NCBI GenBank assembly: GCA_963969345.1
Contig: OZ017770.1
Span: forward strand, 7,697,246 to 7,761,245
Source of the DNA: Turbatrix aceti
Taxonomy: Eukaryota > Nematoda > Chromadorea > Rhabditida > Panagrolaimidae
Direction of reading: 5' to 3'
Length of the DNA: 64,000 nt
Of this stretch, positions 56,135-64,000 are shown piece after piece. Under the pieces are notes generated by a model. The model searched no databases. It saw nothing but the letters and a program-made list of their open reading frames with translations, and was not told where the DNA came from. The translations under genes were made by a program, and so were the position numbers. The stretch's first letter is position 1. The number at the start of each line of letters is the position of its first letter.

Positions 56135-56711
56135 ATGGCAATCAATACCAGAGACGCTGGTTTTCGTGATCTTTTGCTCAACGGCACCCACGCCACGCCG
56201 ATCTTCAACACATCCAATTCAGAGCAACCGGTGACTCCGCCAAATGAGAAAATCGTTCTGGATCTGGTTCAGAAAAAGCAGTTTACCGCTGCGCTCAAAG
56301 AACTCATCACGAATATTCCTCTGAAGACTTCCCAAAGTGTTAGTTATTTGCATTTTTAGGAGTGTTTTTATTAATATCTTTCAGTCGGTTAAAATTGCGG
56401 CTTCCAAGCTTGCGGTCAGCGTGTTCAAGCAGTTCAAGGTTTCCGATGTGGAGAAGAGCGTGAAGCAGTTGAACCCGCGCGAAGCAGAGCAGCTCTTGCA
56501 CTACGTTTACCAGGCTTTTGAGCTCCTCGAGGATCCGTCTGGCCGTGAGTACACCGTGGTTCACGCCTTTCACGACGAGGTACATACATTTCGTGTTTGT
56601 TTTATGAAAATGAAAGTAACAAATGTTTTATAGATTTTCAAAATCTGCGGCCACGGCGGCATTCTGCGGGTCGTCACGTCACCATATCGCCTCAACGGCT
56701 ACAAGCTCTGA
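56135..56711 (+). CDS. arx-7: ARPC5, 16-kDa subunit of the Arp2/3 complex
   Basis: Subunit of the seven-protein Arp2/3 complex that nucleates branched actin. Exons 56135..56338, 56385..56579 and 56634..56711 give 158 aa, near the 151 aa of human ARPC5. The N-terminal about 40 residues are unstructured and variable, as in the family. The helical core matches: VLDLVQKKQFTAALKELITN, IPLKTSQSVKIAASKLAVSV, FKQFKVSDVEKSVKQLN, EQLLHYVYQAFELLEDPSGR, VVHAFHDEIFKICGHGGILR and VVTSPYRLNGYKL. The human equivalents of the last segments read KGFE, WHEKALAAGGVGSIVRVLT. A TTTAG acceptor lies two bases before the ATG, so trans-splicing is likely. It ends 99 bp from the convergent saposin-like gene. Confidence 0.93.
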
Positions 56712-56810
56712 TGCCCTCCGATGTCTCTGATCATTCATGTTTTCTTTTTTTCACGTACGTTGCTTATCTGCCTTATTTATGAGCTTTACATTTCTGTTTA
56801 TTAAAGTTCT

Positions 56811-57541
56811 TTAAAAATAATCACTTCCACCGATGCACGAGTCCACAAAGGTGTCATAGCTGGGGCAGTTTAGAATGTCTATAGCGATGAGTTCGTACCA
56901 TCCACTCTGAGACTGGATTATGCCGTTGAGGCCTGCTTTGAGCAATTCGGGTGTGCACTGCAAACATTTTTCGGGTTAGTTCGGTGCAAATGTATGAAAA
57001 TTTAATACTCACTCCCTTCAAAATTTTGCACACTGGCTCTAGGACTTTGACGCCGTCATCGATAATCATTTGTTTCTGTTCGTTGAGGAAGTGTATGAAG
57101 CCGTTAACCATTCCACATAAAACACATTCGCCTATCGATGGTCGTTGGTTCGCTGTTTTATGCTTCATAACTTTTGTCAGAGATGCACTGAACGCTGTAA
57201 TTTAAAAAATGTACGGTCGTTCAAAGAGCATGGAAACAACTCCCGGTTGTGCAGTTTTGGCGTAACTGCTTCAACTCCGCATCACTGGTTGTGTGAAGTT
57301 CCAAGTTGCCGAAGTGGTTTTCGTACTCTTCGAGAGTCGCACAGAGATCAATGCTTTCAAGCTGAGGACATTTTCCGCAATCGACCATCAACATGATCCG
57401 ACACGCCGTGCATGCTAGGGCAAACGACGATTTACCAGGGCCTATGGCTTCCACAAAATCGGTCAATGGCACTGGCGATCTCTGGCCTAATGCTAAGGAA
57501 AGCAAGAACAAAACTAGGAAAATAGTTTTTCTTGCATTCAT
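56811..57541 (-). CDS. Secreted saposin-like (SapB) protein
   Basis: Exons 57241..57541, 57013..57194 and 56811..56957 give 209 aa. A clear signal peptide MNARKTIFLVLFLLSLALG precedes QRSPVPLTDFVEAIG. A first Cys-rich region (LACTACRIMLMVDCGKCPQL, DLCATLEEYENHF, RQNCTTG) is followed by a SapB-like pattern: IGECVLCGMVNGFIHFLNEQ, KVLEPVCKILKG, CTPELLKAGLNGII, LNCPSYDTFVDSC. The CxxC start and spaced Cys match saposin B folds, which bind lipids or permeabilise membranes; nematodes have many such proteins, some antimicrobial (caenopores), others digestive. The first intron uses a weak donor (GGA|GTTGTT); without it the frame stops after CFHAL, so an alternative short product is possible. Role not inferred further. 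Confidence 0.78.
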
Positions 57542-57836
57542 GGCTGTAGGACTCGTGCTAACCAATGTGCTTTTATCTGAGCGTTTTCACATAGTTAAGC
57601 GATAAGACAGGGTAACACTGAATGCACACCGTCGGCTGACACGGGGATCGATGATGATTGTAAGAGCGAGCTTCAAATAATTTATCACAGACAACGACAA
57701 TTTGGCGAAAGGGCGGAGTATACGTTTCATCCATGCACACGGCTGCCAGAGGCCACAAGGCTATTCGTTAGCGAAGAAAATCAAGGTTACCTTTCAATTA
57801 TATTAGATTCGAGTTTGGGTGGCTGAACTGAGGATG

Positions 57837-58426
57837 TTATGCTACCTCGCGCAGGTACCAGACGTTGTCGGAGGAGGATCGCTTGCCGAAGCGAACGAGT
57901 GGAGCGGAATCCGGTGGTGGTCCACGCTTTCCGAAGCGGACCAGAGGGGCTGCGTCGGGAACGGAGCTCTTACCGTTGCGGAACAGGTGCTCTGTGCCTT
58001 CGATGGCTCGCTTGCCAAAGCGCACCAATGGAGCCATATCGCCGGGGGACGGAGCGCGTTTGCCGAACCGTACTAGCGGATGCATCATGTGTGCCGACTG
58101 AAATATGAGTATATCATTTAACAATTTTTTTACGAGGGTGTAAGAGCTTCAGACATTTTTGTCATCCAAGCCTGAGCGCTTGCCAAATCGAATGAGTGGT
58201 GCGTTGAGAGCACCACGCTTCTGCTGCTCAATTATGTAGTCGCTGTTGATCAGCTGCGAGAGGGGATCTCTTTTGCCGTCTGAAAATGTATTCGTTCTAG
58301 TCATCAAAAACCCAATAAAGCACTTTTTTGAAGCTCACATTCTTCTTCGAGCATTCGGATTTCTGTCGAATCGAAAGCCAATACCGAATACGTGACGAGA
58401 AGTAGGTAGAATGCGATATTGGCCAT
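57837..58426 (-). CDS. flp-13: FMRFamide-like neuropeptide precursor, flp-13-type
   Basis: Secreted preproprotein of 157 aa. Exons 58339..58426, 58155..58279 and 57837..58097. Signal peptide MANIAFYLLLVTYSVLAF. Dibasic KR sites release peptides with a C-terminal Gly for amidation: GALNAPLIRFG, SAHMMHPLVRFG, APSPGDMAPLVRFG, SSVPDAAPLVRFG and GPPPDSAPLVRFG. The shared APLI/VRFamide ending is the signature of C. elegans FLP-13 (for example APLIRFamide peptides), which acts in stress-induced sleep. One repeat has degenerated: AIEGTEHLFRNG followed by KS in place of RFGKR. The C-terminal spacer SSSDNVWYLREVA carries no peptide. Exon 2 ends at an unusual GT donor (AAT|GTCTGA) but the phases fit. 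Confidence 0.94.
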
Positions 58427-59404
58427 GATGCCAAATTTTAAGACCTGACAACCGGTATCCTGAAATAGCAAAAAAAGGATCACAATAACATCTTTTAAAA
58501 AATGAATGCCATATCATTTCGAGCTGACAATGGCCCGAACACGCCTAAGGGCACCGAATTTCAGATTTTCTTTTTTCTGAAATGTCTGTTTTGGAAAAAG
58601 CCTCAGTGATATTTATACATAACCTCACTACTCGTTAATGAATCTGGAATACAAGGAATCACCCAAATTTTGTGCAAAAACAACGTTGCAATTTTCGTAA
58701 AATCTTTAAAATGGGATTAGAATGATGCTTAAATGCGACGGTACACACTTTATTCATCAAGCATTCTGTTATTTTCTGGGCTCTTTATATCCAAATGATA
58801 TCAAAACTCTCATCTCGCTGATTGGCTTCAACGGCCCCCTCAGCTCATTTCCGTAATTCTATCCCTGGACGTCAAAAACAGTAGCGTATATGCAAAATTT
58901 TATTTCCCCAAATAAGACTATAGAAGATGTAACAATAGTTCTACGTAAGAAATGCTATTCGTATCTGTTACGTCTATAGACTTTTCGTGACATCACGAGT
59001 ATTTAACAGACAACAGGGTTTGATTGGCATAATGCCATAGAGGAAATTAAGTTCGTTCAACTTGGGCTAACCTGAGAGCAGCCGGCGTTCTTACAATGGA
59101 TCACGGCAGTTCGTATGCTTTAAATTAAAACGGAAGTTTTTCCCATCTTTTGCAATGAACGATTTGTTCTCCCCGGTTTTTCCATATCTGATGAGCAACA
59201 TTTACAGTTGTCAAGAATCCTGTATTTGTCCTTTCCAGAACATTCATGCCGAATTGTTGCATTTATTTTTTTGTACATGTTTTGTAATTAAATGGCAATT
59301 TTTGACACAAAAAAGCACGACTATACACATTGCAGAAAAAAGAGATGAGATTAACCGGTGATAATCAAAGTTAAAATAAACCGTTGTCTGAATGCTTCCG
59401 GATG
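58427..59404. other. Intergenic upstream of flp-13
   Basis: Nearly 1 kb, AT-rich, presumably the flp-13 promoter and the 3' UTR of the next gene. A 68-codon + strand frame at 59155-59361 is not supported. Nothing else seen. Confidence 0.5.
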
Positions 59405-60792
59405 TCATTGCCCAATGTCGGATGAGAGTTTGGGCTTTACGACAGGACGATATGTGTTGAGAACTTCGCTGTTGCGTCTGGCGTCACAGTGCAGAAGGTG
59501 AACGAATATCTAAAAAAAATTATCTAGATTTTTTTCCTTTTTTCTATCTAAAATTAGCTTACTGCTTTCATGGGGAATTGAGATAAATAAACAAGATAAA
59601 ATATTGCATCAGCGTATAAATAAGCTTCGGTTGAGGGGTTCAGGAAGAACTCATCGACCACCTGTAATAAGTAATACGGCAAGTTCAGAAAACCGTGAAT
59701 TGTTGCCACCAGCAGACATCTACGTATGTTTCTCTGACGTCTGAGGTTGTGGTTCTGAAAAAAAACAAGATTTGTTTTCTTCTTATGTCAATGATTGTGT
59801 GTTTTGTTACCTTGATGCCTTCTTCGGACTGGATCTTGAAAGATGAACTTGCAATTCCCCGGTTGGCCGTGTGACTTTTTTTCATAATTTCTTCCGCAGA
59901 GATGAGTGTAAACCTTAAAGCATTGCTTGTTTTAAAATTTTTACTCATGCGCAAACGATTCAACCTGTTATTATCATGAGTGCTGAAAATGACAGAGAAA
60001 TCAGCGACAATGGTGATTATGAAGGGAAAGGCAAAAGTTGTCAGCAGCTCGATAATTTGTAGATACTTGAGAGTGTCCTCGCTAAAATACATGTTATTAT
60101 GTCTTCTTTTTTTCTTTCTGGCGTAAGATATGATTATGATTACTTTATGATGTCCGTATTTGGACCGCAATAGGAAAACTTGCTGCCGTCTGACGATGAG
60201 CTGACGACTTCTTGCATGAAAAATAGGAGCCACATCTGTAATTTCATTTACGATACATCTTTGCCGCTTGAGTACAAGTTTCGTTTGTTACCTGTGATAA
60301 GATTGAAAATATACCAGTAACTAACAGTAAACACCGAGAATCTTCGATGATGCGAAAGAATGCCACTGATTTCAGGCGATGAAGCGGATAGAATACATGC
60401 ATGAATCGTTGTGCGTACATGCCAACCCACAACCAATTAGACTGGCTGGCGGTTGCCGTTGACAGAAACGCTGTGTATTTACATACTGAATTTCCTGTAA
60501 TGTATCAAATAAATTTTTTTAAGTATGGTAAAAAAGGAAGAAAAAAAATTGGCATACCCTGAAGGAACGGAAGATTGTCCCTAATTACATTTATAAAAAT
60601 TGTTGTCAACATTAGTAAATCGCAAACAATGCTGGTGGTCAACAGAATGAAGTAGTGAGACTTTCTGTACTTGCTGAACATCTTGTGAAGGGTAAAACAG
60701 AGTATGGGAATGCTGCCGAGTCCGATGACCATGACAGACCAGGTCAAAAATCCGGAAATAGCGACCCAAGTATATACTTTTTCGTCTTCCAT
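59405..60792 (-). CDS. Orphan rhodopsin-like seven-TM receptor
   Basis: Six exons: 60558..60792, 60292..60494, 60144..60235, 59811..60081, 59563..59754 and 59405..59509; 365 aa, all phases close. TM1 FLTWSVMVIGLGSIPILCF, TM2 HYFILLTTSIVCDLLMLTTI with the conserved Asp, a Cys before TM3 (NSVCKYTAF), TM3 end NWLWVGMYAQRFMHVFYPLH (QRF in place of DRY), TM4 LLLVTGIFSILSQMWLLFFM, an extracellular loop with SYCGPNTD, TM5 IELLTTFAFPFIITIVADF, a long intracellular loop 3 of about 65 residues, TM6 LLVATIHGFLNLPYYLLQ and TM7 AILYLVYLSQFPMKAIFVHL. The C-terminus is short. The Asn-Leu-Pro-Tyr-Tyr in TM6 fits class A receptors. Ligand and subfamily are unknown; it could be a peptide or chemosensory receptor. 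Confidence 0.8.
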
Positions 60793-62924
60793 GTTGCACT
60801 ATTTCATCTGAAATAAAAGGTATTTTTTAAACAATGTTCGCCCGTTACAAAAAACGCTAAAACCAAGCAATAAAGCTATAAAATGCAAGTTGGAAAACGC
60901 AAAAAAAATTGTAAACCACATTACAGCATTCAGAGCGGCTCTAAAAATCAGTCATGTAGTCTGCCTCGTTTGCGCTAATGTCAAATGGCTACTTGTGAGC
61001 ACCAGTTCTCGAATACCTCAACCGAAAGTAACTAATAACGTACATGTAAATGTGATGACAAAACTTGCAAGTCACCAGGCGTCAGAGAATACCGTGCCTA
61101 GTGTACCCGTAAACGGAATAAGCCGAAGCGCAAGGTGTGAATTATATCGCTGCTCAAATAGGCACTTCCCCCTTTCGACAAATACAAATGGCAATAATCA
61201 GGGGGATAGACGGGAAAAAATGTCGAAAAACATAAAATAGAAGAGTTATAATCAAAGTATCAAAAAAATATAGCTTTTTTTTCTTACACAAACTCCAAGG
61301 ACAAGTGGAATACCATTTGGCAATTTTTATTGTCCGGGGACTTTGGAGCATTGAAATTACCGCAATGACTGCCACAAATGCGAACGAATATGGTTATTTG
61401 ATTATTATGAAGAGAACAGAAAGTCTGGCTAAAGGAATGAGGAAATAGTAGCTGCAAAGCGGCATTCGGTGAAAATAGTATTTTTAAAACAATAGATATG
61501 TTACCCCGTGTAGGATTGGTGAGATTAGAACACAACCTTGTTCCACAGGTGTCTAGGCTGCATTATCCACAAGGTAACAGATTTTAAAGATTTGTAGTTC
61601 ATTGTCTCACTTTTTATTATTGACAAGGGACCTCTTTTTTTTAAGATTAACAGTACATCGCACGTACATATTTGAAAGAGAAAACAGCAAAAACCCGTAA
61701 CCGATAATTTTATTTCGCATCAAAATATTATAATTTTATGTTAGCGAAAAAAATGGCACGACTCAGGGGTTATGAAAATTACACTGAATGTTTATCCAGC
61801 CTTGTTAACCAACTTGGTACCATAAATATAAAAGTTCTACGGTGGGCACGGCATATATTCTATTTGGGTAATAAAAAACACATTGATTTATAGAACAGTG
61901 CCAGAGGGTGACTGGGAAACGTGCCAGCATTTCTGAGAAATCACAGATCGAGTTATAAGTATCTTATTCGGGGGAAATTAGTTATGCAAGTGTGGAGGAG
62001 CGAGACTTGAAAGGTAGTGAAAATGCTAATGGCGACACGATCTGAGATAAAGCAAAGCCCGCAGCGACTCTAAAAGGTGCAGAGGAGTGACATGTTCAAA
62101 AAACAAAAAAAATAAACAAGCCCCAGTTTCATTCAAGTGAATCTCGCATTTCTAGATATAATATGATATGAACATTAATTATGCAATATGATAAAAAAAA
62201 AATCATGCAAGACAAAACAGAACTGTGTTTCGTGACATGCGATTTCCAGGAGAGTGTAACAATATGCGGAAACTCGCATTTATAGCCTACAAACGTATCG
62301 TAATGTCTGAACTACAAATTTAACGTAATTGACGAAAAAAAAGGAGCATAAGTTTTATGAGTTCAACTGTTCAGTTTGCAACAACCACTTTCTCCTAATT
62401 AACATGCAGCTCTTCCGACAAAACAGAAAGTCGTCTGGCAATCTTGTGTTCGGTTAACGACAGACTTAAAATGGCTGATACGGTTTTAGCGAGTCAATCC
62501 ATGCCTCTCTCATGGCAGAATAATGACAAAGTCGTCTAGTCTACCATTTATCTGCAAAAAGCGTAACAGCATTGGTGCCGCTTTATGTATGAAACACAAT
62601 TCATAACATACTAATACGATTACTGTGGCGCAGAAATCGTGGAAACGTGTGCAGAAAACTATCGTAAACAGTACAAAAGTCAAATTATAATTGCAGTTAA
62701 TAGCCTACCAATTATGAGAAAAGACTCAAAGACAAAAATGCTATTATCTTATGTCATAAAAAAAAACAAATCTCATAAATTCTGACACCTGCACTAACGC
62801 ATAATTCAAATAAACTTTATTCAAACTTATTATCATTATCTTGGAAACAGCGTTTCTTTTTAAATAACAAATGAATGACATGACTGCAGCCCAACACGAT
62901 AGGCCGGACTCCAGAGACAACCAG
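60793..62924. other. Long intergenic region without a recognisable gene
   Basis: 2.1 kb of AT-rich DNA between GPCR 2 and Asterix. Frames at 60890-61240 (+) and 61154-61535 (-) give no recognisable protein and lack splice context. No tRNA, snRNA or repeat was identified by eye. Confidence 0.5.
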
Positions 62925-63409
62925 TTATGCCCAGGGCGGCACAATCGGCGAAGGGTTTTGTAGATAGCTCATGACAATGGCAGAAATCGAAAGCCTGAAA
63001 AGAAAAAGAGAAAATAATTGTTTCACCGCAACATAGAGTGAATATTATCTCACATAAAGCTGCTGATAATTTGCTTGGTGTCATCAGTAGTTCTCGTGTT
63101 CGCAAAGCTGATGCACGAAGCCATCAGAGCGGCAAAAGAACACCATTTCAGCTAAAAATGAAAAACAGGGCATGAATCAGGTACACAATAACAAAAAAAA
63201 TATGACTTACACGCATCATGAGTCCGCACATGCTAAAGAGCATGCCGAGGACGTTCATGTATTCGGGCAACGAATCCTCGGTGTTGGGAGGAAGGCTTTG
63301 AGGATCGACAGGCTTGTACCTAAATAATCACCATTTTTACAAGCTCTCCAGGTAGATATCCTTACCGAACGATTTGATTGGGACGACGAGGATCCAACCA
63401 CTTGCACAT
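62925..63409 (-). CDS. Asterix (WDR83OS), PAT complex subunit of the ER multipass translocon
   Basis: ER membrane chaperone component that with CCDC47 shields transmembrane helices of multipass proteins during insertion. Four exons: 63366..63409, 63211..63319, 63054..63151 and 62925..62994; 106 aa, equal to the human protein. [20 protein letters not shown], then [59 protein letters not shown] and [15 protein letters not shown] align with human [72 protein letters not shown] and LQNPQPMTPPW. Three helices are evident. The gene is easily missed because each exon is short. The flank upstream is also open in other frames, which are shadows. Confidence 0.95.
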
Positions 63410-63858
63410 TGTGAATAACGATGAGCCAAAACCAAAACCAACGTCGAATTGAAGCGAAGACCAGAACAGCGATGCAAAAAAGCAAGACAAATAAAAATCG
63501 TGTTGGGAACACCGACACGCGCAGACTCCGCTTAACTTGGTATTTCCGTTGATTGAAGAACGAACGAACGCATCACCAATTTGGCGGCGAGGTGCTTTCT
63601 TCTTTGAGCTTTAATGCATTGGGGGATCAGGTAAAACGCTTTTCCGGTTACCTCTTAGTCTCTGTTCACGCAAATCTATGTATGGCGTGAATCGAAAATG
63701 CTTTTCAACAGAATACAAATCCGACGCATGCATTTGTAAGGACGACAGAAGTGCTACGTTTTTACTCAATGCCACACATTGAATGGAAAATACAACATTA
63801 GCCACAATTGACTAGAAACAGATAAATAAACGGTTAAGTCGTACAAAAAACCGCAGGT
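63410..63858. other. Intergenic
   Basis: About 450 bp between the Asterix start and the stop of the next minus-strand gene. Open frames here have no recognisable content and probably cover the Asterix promoter. Confidence 0.45.
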
Positions 63859-63960
63859 TTATTGTTCTTCATAAGTGTGATGAAAACCGCGTTTTCCGAG
63901 AATGTCTTTCAGAATTGTCAGGCTTCGGGTTTCAGAATCCGTCAAGGGTCGAGTGGTGAC
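63859..63960 (-). CDS. Last exon of an unidentified gene, truncated at window edge
   Basis: A 33-codon exon plus stop begins after a TTTTTTAG acceptor: VTTRPLTDSETRSLTILKDI then LGKRGFHHTYEEQ. The stop overlaps an AATAAA polyadenylation-type signal (CAATAAACC). The rest of the gene lies beyond position 64000. It is too short to identify. Confidence 0.55.
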   Translation of the reverse strand, partial: VTTRPLTDSETRSLTILKDILGKRGFHHTYEEQ

Positions 63961-64000
63961 CTAAAAAACCCATTGATGCTTGTTTACAAAATTTGTTTAA

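Overview
The window is nuclear DNA of a nematode. It carries cuticular collagens with the nematode N-terminal domain, an flp-13-type FMRFamide-like neuropeptide precursor, a nuclear hormone receptor, a p38 MAP-kinase pair on one strand, and genes with short AT-rich introns (many 45-60 nt, GT..TTTCAG) whose first exons often follow a TTTTAG or TTTCAG acceptor directly, as expected with trans-splicing. The species cannot be named from the sequence. No rRNA, tRNA, CRISPR array, phage or bacterial sequence was seen.

Layout. 0-4 kb: edge of an unknown gene, then two cuticle collagens. 4-6 kb: a peptide GPCR (FMRFamide-receptor-like). 8.5-9.8 kb: a nucleotide-diphospho-sugar transferase family protein. 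10-16 kb: a complete 16-exon WNK kinase. 17.9-19.6 kb: a patatin-like iPLA2. 20.4-21.9 kb: a MADF-BESS protein. 23.5-26.5 kb: two head-to-head, diverged members of an unrecognised family. 26.5-28.7 kb: gene-free DNA with clustered small repeats. 28.7-36.7 kb: MCTS1, SPSB3, a synaptophysin-family protein, the Rieske iron-sulfur protein and a two-TM protein. 37-40.1 kb: two tandem p38-like MAP kinases. 40.3-54.8 kb: a tandem duplication of a 7.27-kb unit (calpain, small membrane protein, nuclear receptor) with no difference noticed between copies. 54.8-64 kb: an unrecognised repeat-bearing gene, ARPC5, a saposin-like secreted protein, flp-13, a second GPCR, Asterix and the last exon of a further gene.

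Most genes are unrelated housekeeping or signalling genes. Context is informative in three places. The two MAP kinases follow each other on one strand and recall the C. elegans pmk operon. The duplicated block could be a very recent copy-number change or an assembly artefact. The 23.5-26.5 kb pair is an inverted duplication of a fast-evolving gene. Exon models were built by hand from splice signals and reading-frame continuity. Where all exon phases close (GPCR 1, transferase, WNK, iPLA2, MADF-BESS, MCTS1, SPSB3, synaptophysin, Rieske, two-TM, both MAPKs, calpain, NHR, ARPC5, FLP, GPCR 2, Asterix) the models should be close to correct.
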